Assembly (NCBI RefSeq): GCF_947623445.1
Contig: NC_135241.1
Span: 6,016,501 to 6,080,500 of the forward strand
DNA length: 64,000 nucleotides
Direction: 5' to 3'
From: Clavelina lepadiformis
Lineage: Eukaryota; Chordata; Ascidiacea; Aplousobranchia; Clavelinidae
Part shown: piece after piece, positions 20,862-30,621 of the stretch
Layout of the letters: each line of letters starts with the position of its first letter
Numbering within the stretch: position 1 is the first letter of the stretch
Notes under the pieces: generated by a model
Told to the model about the DNA's origin: nothing
The model's input: the letters and a program-made list of their open reading frames with translations, nothing else
The model's database searches: none
Made by a program: the position numbers and the translations under genes

Positions 20862-21800
20862 AGAAGCCTGGCTCGAGATTACAGAGGTCATGGGTTTTGT
20901 AGATTGAAGCCTGGGTCGGGATTACAGAGGTCATGGCTCGTATAAAATGAAGCCTGGCTCGAGATTACAGAGATCATGGCTCGTATAAAATGAAGCCTGG
21001 GTCGGGATTACAGAGGTCATGGGTTCTGTAGATTGAAGCCTGGGTCGGGATTACAGAGGTCATGGCTCGTATAAAATGAAGCCTGGGTCGGGATTACAGA
21101 GGTCATGGGTTCTGTAGATTGAAGCCTGGCTCGGGATTACAGAGATCATGGCTCGTATAAAATGAAGCCTGGCTCGAGATTACAGAGATCATGGCTCGTA
21201 TAAAATGAAGCCTGGGTCGGGATTACAGAGGTCATGGGTTCTGTAGATTGAAGCCTGGGTCGGGATTACAGAGGTCATGGCTCGTATAAAATGAAGCCTG
21301 GGTCGAGATTACAGAGGACATGGCTCGTATAAAATGAAGCCTGAGTATAGATTGGAAGGGTCATGCCTCGTATGAATCGAAGCCTGGGTCGAGATTACAG
21401 AGGTCATGGGTTCTGTAGATTGAAGCTACAGAGGTCATGGGTTCTGTACATTGAAGCCTGGCTCGAGATTACAGAGGGCATGGCTCGTATAAAATGAAGC
21501 CTGGGTCGGGATTACAGAGGTCATGGGTTCTGTAGATTGAAGCCTGGGTCGGGATTACAGAAGTCATGGCTCGTATAAAATGAAGCCTGGGACGACATTA
21601 CAGAAGTCATGGCCGGTATAAATTGAAGCCTGAGTATAGATTGGAAGGGTCATGCCTCGTATGAATCGAAGCCTGGGTCGAGATTACAGAGTTCATGGGT
21701 GCTGTAGATTGAAGCCTGGTTCGAGATTGGAAGGGTCATGGCTCATATAAAATGAAGCCTGGGTCGACATTACAGAAGTCATGGGTTAGGCTATGTAGCC
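20862..21800 (+). repeat. 43-bp tandem array, left arm of foldback element
   Basis: About 21 units, each starting GAAGCCTGG and containing GATTACAGAGGTCATGG. Two main unit types share the first 31 bases or so and end either CTCGTATAAAAT or GTTCTGTAGATT. They often alternate, giving an 86-bp higher-order period. A third type (AGTATAGATTGGAAGGG) recurs twice with an identical neighbour, suggesting block amplification. One unit near 21421 is partly deleted. Confidence 0.95.
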
Positions 21801-22532
21801 TATGACTGGAAAGTTCACAGCTTTTTTTACTAAAGGTTTGATCGACAATAAAGAGGTCATGCCTAAAAAGGCTGGTTTGAAATGAAATAGATCATGTTTT
21901 TTAATTAAATCCTGTATCACTAAGTTTGCGTTGTGCAGTAAATTATCATACATTACCTATATTACGGAAATTAAGCCCCACAAATTACACACGAAGTTAA
22001 ATTGAATGCCACAGGAATGTTGAGTTATGCAAAACCACAAATACATTATGCAAGTACATGATAAAATTATTGTTGAACTGCTTATTTGTGGTGTTTCTGA
22101 TAAAATGCCTGCTACCAATTACTTTTTTTCTCCTCACATGTTGATTACCCTATTGTCTTTTGTTGTACTTTACAGGTATATAGTGATTTGCTTAGCTATT
22201 GAAGAACATAAAAATGGAGTGGTTTGACCATACATTATTACTGCATGTTAGGATTTTTGATGCAGACCATTTCACGTTGCTCCTAGGATTGTGAAATCAT
22301 TCACGTGACCCACGTTCAATTGGGAAGTCTCCTGACTGCATGAGTTAAAGAAAACACATTTACAGATGAATGTATTTGTAGTGAGGAAATTGTTTAAAAG
22401 TACTTTCTTCAACACCTTCCTTTCCGCTGATATGCTTTAATTCAATAAATCATTTACAGTAACGCTTGCCTGACTTATAATTGTACCACAAACAGATTAA
22501 GAACTGGAAAGAATTTTATTACAGTACATGAA
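21801..22532. other. 3' side of the Ulp1-PHD gene inside the foldback element
   Basis: AT-rich sequence between the left tandem array and the stop codon at 22533, probably 3' UTR plus spacer. An ORF at 22027-22227 (+) is hydrophobic but resembles nothing and is probably chance. Confidence 0.4.
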
Positions 22533-24978
22533 TTAAATTGTGCAATGTTTGCATAAGAACTGTTCTTTTTCTGCCGGTTCAGGAGAGCAGGATTCGTGTA
22601 TCCAGCGGCAGCATTGATCACATGCATACTGAAAGAGAAATAGGCAAAGCAGTTTGATATTGCTGTAATAGAAGCCTTAATGTTATGACATTACATTGAA
22701 CAACTTCAGGCGAAAACTATTTACCCATGCAGTGCTCCTTGATGTTGTTTTCGAACAATGAACACAAAATTCGTCAAGGTTCTCTTCGTCTAAAAACAAA
22801 ACATGAAGTGAAATAATATTATTTTTCATTGAATTAATGGGACCCCAAATAAATTAAGCATGGACTTACCACAATGTCTAAGCAGCATATTTCCAATTGC
22901 AATGCGTATTGCATTACAATCTGTGGAAGCCTCTCTAAATTCTTGAAATTCATTTTTCATGTATTGCTGGGCAGCCTACATAAACATAACGTAGAAGTAG
23001 CTTTCAGTGGATAGGCATTTTCAAGTTTACAATATTTTGTCACATATAATCCAGAAAAATGTATAATCTCCCACATATGTCCACAGTCTAAATGTTCTAT
23101 GAATTGTAAAGTGCACATTAGCACTCAACTAGTAAAAGTCAAGCTCTTCTTCTACAATTATTATGCAATTGTGGTCTTACATACATATTGAACAACAAAT
23201 ATTATAGCTATAAGGCAAACTACCATGTGGCTGCATCGTTAGGGCGTAACAAGATATGAGTTAGGGGCTTAATCTTGTATGATTGAACACTTACCATGAG
23301 AGAGAGGGGCCCACAACTGTGGGAATCTTTTTGTACATTGTGGCTGTACATCACCACTTTTGCGTCTTCGTAAGATGAATTTGGTTGATGCAATTTCATG
23401 TTATGAAATTTCTGGAAGAATCTATTTACAATTGAAATATATCAGTACAGTATAAATACTTGTAAAGTACCGAACCCGAATTTTAAGCTCATGCGAGCCC
23501 GAGTGATAGGTGTGATAATATTACAAACATTGAAATTTGTTTGTGAAAGCACAAAGGTCCTTATTGACTCACTGTTGGGTACATTAAAATCCCATATGTC
23601 CACGGTATACCACCTGTGTATTTGTTAATAGTAATAAAACTTTTTTGTCAATCATTGGACAAATTTCATGTACCATTCCATGACAGATTACAAGCCAATG
23701 TTTTAATCACAGCTTCAGCTTACGTTAAATTAGTTGTAATGGTTGGAGCGATGGTCTTTTCCCTCCCAAGTGGATCATAAATAAACACTTCAGCGTTAGT
23801 AACATCAATTGCCTTCAAATAATGTAACGGTTAGGCAGATAGCTAGTGTTACAAATAATCTCAATACATTGAATTTGAATCTCACCAAAAACACCCAGTG
23901 TGCTCCAGTGTTTATCATAGTTACAACTGGTTTCATGAAACGCGCAGTTACCTAAAAACAAACTTCATAAACAACATTTAAAAAGGAGCAAATTATGGCT
24001 TGAACATACCCAGTCGTTATTTCTGCTGGTAAATCTTCCTTTGTGAAACCATAAAGTACCATACTGTGCTGAAACATTATTCCAATCCTCGTTCTTTGAA
24101 AGAAATTTTCAAACCACATGTGAATTCAAACGTGAAATACATACAATTCCAAAGTAAACCAATAACAACTGTATGGAGGTAGAATACCTTATATAATATA
24201 TGTTTTACACTACAGCACATTCACTACACTAAATCAAATACAACATGCTAGTTGTGGTGCTAAAATCAAGTTTAAAGTATATTGTTTTTCCTCAATTTTA
24301 CCTTATTTGTAAGCTGTGAAAGGGAATATTTCCTAATGTGAAGTATAAAAATTATATAAATGAAAATACCAAAGCATACCTCAATACATAAGGCTTCTAG
24401 TGCTGCATCAATTACCTAAAGATAAAGAGACATACCTACACTTAGCCTGTTTACATACAACCTATACCATGAAGAAAAATTATTAGATCAGCAGATTATT
24501 TCCGTGTGCACATATCATAGGTAGGGTAAGGTTTTTCAAAAATGACTAAGTACTGTTTAGGTTGACATTGTAATATAGCCCCTATGAGTATAATGACTGT
24601 AACAACAAGGGCTGCACATGCTCACAATATCATCGAGCCAATTGCTTCCTTGAAGAAGACATAAACTTTTTTTCTTTAAAACAACATTTCCAAAAACTGA
24701 TTCAACTCTGTCACCATCATGATGAGAACACCAAAGCTCTTCAATATCTAGTAAAGATTATAAAAGCATTGGGCATTCAGTTTCTACATCATGTAAAACA
24801 AACAAGCAAAATAAATTGAAATTTAAGCAATACTTAGTCTAATTTGTATGTAAAATTTACCCAGATATTTTCTCGGAATTAATTTTCTAGGTGATGGTTC
24901 TTTTTCAAATGATGAACTACTTGCCAAGAGCTCATCTGCAATTTCTGTACTTTCATTTTTCTCAACCGGTAGACTCAA
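22533..24978 (-). CDS. Ulp1-like (C48) cysteine protease with C-terminal PHD finger, 10 exons
   Basis: Exons on -: 24861-24978, 24626-24747, 24380-24415, 24010-24093, 23886-23951, 23724-23812, 23295-23421, 22870-22975, 22725-22789 and 22533-22628. All junctions are GT/AG and keep frame, giving at least 302 residues; the start lies further upstream and is unresolved. The Ulp1/SENP fold is recognised from SNWLDDIVIDAALEALC, then TGAHWVFLAID with the catalytic His codon at 23898-23900, IYDPLGREK with the Asp at 23774-23776, and QKDSHSCGPLSLM with the Cys at 23313-23315. The last two exons form a C4HC3 PHD finger: CVHC, CDQC, WIHESC and FLCKHC. C48 enzymes process SUMO or similar modifiers; PHD fingers read histone tails. 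Function in this element is unknown. Confidence 0.85.
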
Positions 24979-25279
24979 CTGGTAGACTACTATACTTTAC
25001 TTTACCAGTATGTACTGGTAGACTACTATAAGCTACAACCTATAATATTCATTTTTACGATTGCTTAATAATAAATTTAACCTGATACAGGCCTAGCCTA
25101 ACTTTCAATGCAGTCAAAACACATGACTTAAAATAATTCAATAGGCCTACACACTGACACAGTAATTTCTTTAACATTAATCAGCTTCCGCATTCTGCTA
25201 GCCTAGTTCTAAAAAAAAGCAAAAGAGCTCGACTGGGCTAACCTTCCTGCCTTCTGATTCAACCTATTTACCCTTTTCT

Positions 25280-25790
25280 GATATCGACCCAGGCTTCAAT
25301 CTACAGAACCCATGACCTCTGTAATCTCGACCCAGGCTTCAATCTACAGAGCCCATGACCTCTGTAATCCCGACCCAGGCTTCAATCTACAGAACCCATG
25401 ACCTCTGTAATCCCGACCCAGGCTTCAATCTACAGAACCCACGACTTCTGTAATCCCGACCCAGGCTTCAATCTACAGAACCCATGACTTCTGTAGCTTC
25501 AATCTACAGAACCCACGACTTCTGTAATCCCGACCCAGGCTTCAACTACAGAACCCATGACCTCTGTAATCCCGAGCCAGGCTTCATTTTATACGAGCCA
25601 TGACCTCTGTAATCTCGAGCCAGGCTTCAATCTACAGAACCCATGACCTCTGTAACTTCAATCTAATGAACCCATGACCTCTGTAATCTCGAGCCAGGCT
25701 TCAATCTACAGAACCCATGACCTCTGTAACTTCAATCTAATGAACCCATGACCTCTGTAATCTCGAGCCAGGCTTCTGAATTAGAAGCCT
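25280..25790 (-). repeat. 43-bp tandem array, right arm of foldback element (inverted)
   Basis: Inverse copies of the left-arm unit (CCAGGCTTCAATCTACAGAA, CCATGACCTCTGTAATC). About 11 full or partial units; nearly all are the GTTCTGTAGATT type, so the two arms have different composition. Several units are shortened to CTTCAATCTA...TGACCTCTGTAA. The array ends in the same hairpin and tip as the left arm. Confidence 0.95.
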
Positions 25791-25834
25791 GGCTTGCAGG
25801 TCATAAATGGATCACTTCCCCGCCTCGCAGGAGG

Positions 25835-26119
25835 AGGCTAGTCTGGCTAAGCAAAGCGAGACAGTGGAAGTTTCTCACGTTTTTTAATCTTTGGCTTCTT
25901 ATACCCGGAAGCACTTGTTTGCCACCAGTGAGCAGTGCTTATGTAAAATTAGCGACGTAAAGGCTACTGTACACGCAGTAGTGAGGTAAGAATTGTTTTG
26001 CAATCAATGATTTACATTTTTTATTGATGAACAAGGAGCCACCGATTTTAAAGGTTGGGAACCACTGTATTAAGCTATACATGTATGTTTTCCTAAATCA
26101 TAGCCTTCATAGGCTAACT
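25835..26119. other. spacer with a solo hAT end
   Basis: Contains AAGGTTGGGAACCACTG at about 26051-26067, the inverse of the CAGTGGTTCCCAACC terminus of the hAT MITEs at 35834 and 43507. No opposite end was found. GGCTAACT at 26112-26119 is the left target duplication of the next element. Confidence 0.5.
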
Positions 26120-26886
26120 CAGGGGTGGGCAAACTTTTTGTACTGAGGGCCACATTTGAAAAAATGTTGCAGCCGGGGGGCCGCACACTCTCATTACAAA
26201 GTAGGAAAATTTACCCGGTGTGTAAATAAACGCATATACATATTAAAAACAATTTTTGTATTTCACACTCAGTTACGTTTAAAGCTATGCAATCATTATC
26301 ACAAAAGTTAATGAGACTTGTGCAACTGTTTACAGTTTTTCACGATCTTCTGTAAATTGAGAGCAAGTTTACTGGTAGATATCTTCATAACATCACGCAA
26401 GTTGGTGTCTGTCAGCAAAGACCTGTTCTTCGATGTGTTTATGTTTAAACAAGAAAATGCTTGTTCGCATATGTATTTGGATCCAAATAGTGCCAAAAAC
26501 TTAGCAGCAAAGTTTTTTAAGTTTGGAAACAAATCGTCAGACAATGACTTGTAAAAGTCAGGCAGTGAATCTGACTTAAACTTCTCTTTCAAGTCATTAT
26601 TTGCTTGCAAATCCAGCAGTACCACCTGTAAATCCTCAGGACCCGAATAAACTTCTGTAGTATTTGTATTTTATGATCAAACAATGCGTGAAAAGTGTAC
26701 GGCTAGTTGCTGAGAGCATGTTACAATACATGCGCGACTGACATGTGTGTTTACGCACTGAGAGTGAAGAGAAAAACACACTCGTAAAGGGAATAATATT
26801 TTGTCATGTAACTTGTTTAATTAAAACAATAAGTGATGAGTAGGAGTTTCTGCAAGTGCCGGCGGGCCGTAGTTTGCCCACCCCTG
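26120..26886 (-). mobile_element. hAT element, internally deleted, with 8-bp duplication
   Basis: CAGGGGTGGGCAAACTTTTT at 26120 and its inverse AGTTTGCCCACCCCTG ending at 26886 delimit 767 bp. GGCTAACT duplicates the target at 26112-26119 and 26887-26894. On -, 26308-26625 codes for the last 105 residues of a hAT transposase (LFGSKYICEQAFSCLNINTS, KNRSLLTDTNLRDVMKIST), the dimerisation region. The catalytic core is missing, so the copy is non-autonomous. Same family as the fragment at 3318. Confidence 0.92.
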
Positions 26887-26894
26887 GGCTAACT

Positions 26895-27975
26895 GATAAG
26901 TAGACCTAATTGAATACAACAAAATGCGATAAACGAAAAGGAATCAAGATGTAAAAACGCTTATGGCCCCTAAAATGGTATTTTTGAAGGAGCATGGCCC
27001 AATAATGCCGCTCTTTCTACGGTAGTGCGAGAAGAATTACACAGCCTGACGGTTTTATTATAAAAATATTCTGTATGTGTTATGGCGGTTTCATATTTTC
27101 TTATATATTACAATATTTGTTTGGTGCAGTTCCAGAGCCCTAACATGTGCAACCTGGTGTGGGCGCAGGTCACGTGTTGTACAATTGCAAATGGGTGCAG
27201 ATGTGCAGTATCTTGTGGGTGCGATCTCGTGTGGTTGCAATCCCATGGTGATGAAATCAGTGTGTAACGCTAGATGTCATATTGAACAAGTTAAGTGCAT
27301 AGGATTCAAACCACTGTAAAATAAGAACTAGACAACACATTTGCAAATTTTTTATAATGTAGTGGTTTCATATGTTACTCACCTGAGCAAAATCTTTACA
27401 ATCCGATGCCGAAAATGCTTGTAATTTAAAAAAGAATCAAAGTGGGTTGAAAATTTTCACTGTAAAATACAGGCAATCGGAAAAATTTTGCCACTCCAAA
27501 AAAATAGTGGCGATAATTTGGAAAGATTTTACTGCCCTGTATGGAAAGCTTACATTTTATCACAAGAACATTTATACCAAAAAAGGTAGGATTTGTGTAT
27601 TACCATACGCCATGCCAGTAATAGTATTCTAATTATTTTCTGCCACCACTAATCCCTATTCTAATAATTGTAGCCGAGTCTAAGGCCTTTGGCTTCACCT
27701 TGGTTATTCATGCAACTGCAAAGAAATTCTACTGCACTTGCAATGTTTATATATCTGTTTCTTGTGACACGGTTTTATGACGCCATGTCAGAAAAGCCGA
27801 AACTGATATTATTGCCAGTGGTGTAGCAATATTTGCTCCTTCCCTACACTGGAGATTTCTGACACATCATACAAGCTTTCCATACAGGGCCCTTGTTATG
27901 TCGGAATTTTTCATCAATTATTAGGCTTTAGTACTTTTGTGCTATAGTTACTTTTTTACTGACGTTACTAAAAAT
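26895..27975. other. intergenic, upstream of SDR3
   Basis: No gene recognised. 27130-27250 has loosely repeated GTGTGGGTGC-like motifs. Frames at 27077-27319 and 27447-27632 have no family. Confidence 0.4.
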
Positions 27976-29050
27976 ATGGAACGATGGACTGGAAAAGTAG
28001 CTTTAGTGACTGGTGCGTCAGCTGGTATTGGAGTTGCTATTGTTGAAAAACTTGTCGAAAATGGAATGAAAGTAGTTGGTTGTGCTCGAAATTCAGAGAA
28101 GTTGAATGATATTGCAACAAGAGTCAACAAAACAGGTCCTGGTGAAATGTATGCTCAAAAGTGCGATTTAAATGATGAAAACGACATATTAAAAATATTT
28201 AAGTTCATCAAAGAAAAATTTGGCACAATTCATATTTGTGTGAATAATGCTGGGTTATCTCATCACGCTTCTTTGATGTCTGGAAAGACAGAGGTTTGTC
28301 AAGTTCTATAGCATATGTCAGTATGTGTAATAAGCTCAGAAGTAAAAGCCTTTACTTTTCGTATATTGTATATATTAATTATTGATTTAATGTGTATATT
28401 ATTTGACAAATGATTGAGATGGTCATTCTGAGTTAGTTGTAACACTTGGCAAATTTCGTAGCATTGGAGGGAAATGGTCAATGTCAATATTCTTGGTTTA
28501 TGCATTGTAACTCGTGAAGCAACCACTTTGATGAAAGATACTGGTGTTGATGACGGGCATATTATCAACATTAACAGTATGTCTGGACACAGAGTTACCA
28601 CGCCATTTTATTCGGCTACAAAATTTGCTGTTACAGCATTAACTGAAGGTTTGCGGCAAGAGCTACGAGCTGCAAAGAGTCACATCCGGACTACTTCTAT
28701 TTCTCCTGGACTTGTAGAAACAGAATTTGCATATCGGTAATAAAAGTAAAATGCTCATTGCACAGCTTAGATTAATTTATTTGTACATACATTGTTATAA
28801 ATTGTATCACATACATACAGCCTGATACAGGACAAGCAAGATGCAGCTGATGTAAAAAACTACTTGTTATTTCTACTGTTTTGCATTTAGGATGAACCCT
28901 GACAATCCAGAGAGGGCAAAGAAAATGTATGCAAATTTTCATTGTCTACAAAGCAATGACATTGCTAATGCTGTTCTATTTGCCATCTCTTCCCCATCCC
29001 ACATGGAAATTAATGACATACACATTAGACCAACTGAGCAAAAGTCATAA
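27976..29050 (+). CDS. DHRS11: DHRS11-like short-chain dehydrogenase, SDR3 (3 exons, intact)
   Basis: Exons 27976-28293, 28462-28736 and 28891-29050 give 250 residues. The frame is open upstream to 27937, but [15 protein letters not shown] is the family start, so 27976 is chosen. Motifs: [23 protein letters not shown], catalytic Ser in NINSMSGHR (identical to vertebrate DHRS11), catalytic FYSATK, and the ending [26 protein letters not shown] and [15 protein letters not shown] are close to the human protein. Of all the copies it keeps the most family consensus residues. Predicted cytosolic NADPH-dependent carbonyl/steroid reductase; the substrate is not known. Introns are short (168 and 154 bp). 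It sits alone between two transposon-rich stretches. Confidence 0.95.
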
Positions 29051-30620
29051 GATAAAGCCTCAGGTGTTTGCTCATTTGAAGATGATTTTGATTTACTTAT
29101 AGTGTTGGTTAATTCCGTTGTTTTTACAATAATTTCTGGAAACTCTGTGTTTACTTGGCGTAGCGTACATCAATGGATTTTTTTATTGGCCTTAAAATTC
29201 ATACGGAATAGTTTATATCTAGTGTTACCATTTGAGCTTGTCATCAGAAAAGATCATCGTTTTGATACCTTATGGCTGCACTATGCGTGACATGAAATTT
29301 TTTTGTCTAACGATGTTGTTTTAATTGAGTTTCAGTTTTTTTCTATCAGTTTTATTTACTTTTCTTTGCAATAGAGTCTGGGGCAGATGACCGTGAAGTC
29401 TTTTCGCTGCCCCACACCAATCAAGTGTGTTACGATCCTTTTTAGTTTTTTAAATGATGAAATTAACTCTCTCTTGACTGGTAGCCTACAGGTTAATGAT
29501 ATTGAAACAATAAACGTTCCATCACAAATTTCAAGTGATCATTTTGTCCATGGCGAAATCATACAAATGCACACAATCCATGAAAGCAACTGTACAGTAG
29601 TAAAAGAACCGCGTAATTGAAGTAGGAAAGCGATTAAGAAATTAACAACTCAATTCATAGAACTTGAATTTGTTTCACGACCCTAAAATTACATTTTGCG
29701 ACCGATATTATAAGAAGTCCTGGTCCAACATATCCTAACTGTCTTCAATTCAACCCTAGCCTTGCACTTCCACTAGAGCTTAGGTAGCACCTTGCCAAAG
29801 TTGGCGCCCGTGACAACAATATTGCAGTTTCAAAGCCGAGATTCTGTAACGTTAGAGTGGAACTCATAGCTGGGGTTGCCATACGTCCTGCTTTTGGAGG
29901 ATTTGTCCTTTTTTTTTCATGACGATTAAATTGTCCTACTAGGGCGGGCTAAAATCCCAAAATGTACTCGTTTTAGTTCGAATTGGCAGCAGCTGGCCAA
30001 CAAATGTAGATGCAAGTTGTTTTTTTACATATAGGCTATTACGGTTTATATCAAACTAGTAAAGCATTCAGAAAGTTTAAATTTCTGTTGGCGCTAAGGC
30101 CAATGGTTGTAGTGTCCTTGTATGTGTTGTCACAAACGTTTTATTACAATTGCTAAAAAGTACAAATGATGCTTGTTTGATGCATTAGCTTTCAAAGATA
30201 GAACAGAATAAATGTGTTATTTCCTCAATTACCGATACAACTATAAGAAGCGCAAATAGATAAATGAAAAATTGAAGATTCCGCCGTGTTGGGAGTTACA
30301 ATCACCGCAATTCAACTAACTTATTTTCAGAAATCAGAAAACTGTTGTTTATTCGTGCCGTGCCCGGTTTTTCTTGTAGTGAAGAATAAAACGTTGGCTT
30401 AGCTACTGTGGTCCTTTGGCAGTTAATTAGTTCCTAAATTTAATCAGACGTTTCTTGTATTATTGCGAAGATATTCCAAATTTTATCTAAACTTATTCCA
30501 ACAGTCTAACTTTGGGAAAGAACAAAAACTAAGTTTCTTTTAAATTACAATATCACTGTTATTTTACTTGCATAGAAAGTGAATCCATGTCACGCATTTC
30601 ACACAATTAAAGTTACAAGT
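29051..30620. other. intergenic, no gene seen
   Basis: AT-rich. GGGGTTGCCATACGTCCTG near 29872 resembles an end of a known hAT MITE type, but I could not find a clean partner. Frames at 29102-29290 and 29387-29620 have no recognisable product. Confidence 0.4.
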
Positions 30621-30621
30621 G

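Larger units (their letters stand above)
20818..25821. mobile_element. foldback-type element with tandem-repeat arms carrying a Ulp1-PHD gene
   Basis: Both tips read inward GGGGAAGTGATCCATTTATG, then ACCTGCAAGCCAGGCTTCT, a small hairpin (GCCAGGCTTCT-AATTC-AGAAGCCTGGC), then arrays of 43-bp units. About 21 units lie on the left (20862-21800), about 11 on the right (25280-25775), in inverse orientation. The 3.5-kb middle holds one multi-exon gene on - for a Ulp1 protease with a PHD finger and no recognisable transposase. A possible 8-bp duplication GCAGGAGG is found at 20470-20477 and 25827-25834; if real, the element would be 20478-25826 and its last five bases differ between ends. The architecture recalls Foldback or Galileo elements, but family membership is unproven. 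Confidence 0.75.

Noticed and set aside
20840-21800. CRISPR-like reading of the regular 43-bp repeats
   Set aside because: There are no unique spacers between repeats; the whole 43 bp recurs, and an inverted copy of the array closes the element. The genome is clearly eukaryotic.
22027-22227. 66-codon hydrophobic ORF on + inside the foldback element
   Set aside because: No recognisable family, AT-rich, opposite to the Ulp1-PHD gene and lying in its likely 3' UTR; length is within chance for this base composition.
29872-29950. Possible hAT MITE end (GGGGTTGCCATACGTCCTG)
   Set aside because: I could not find an opposite end or a target duplication, so it is only mentioned in the intergenic entry.
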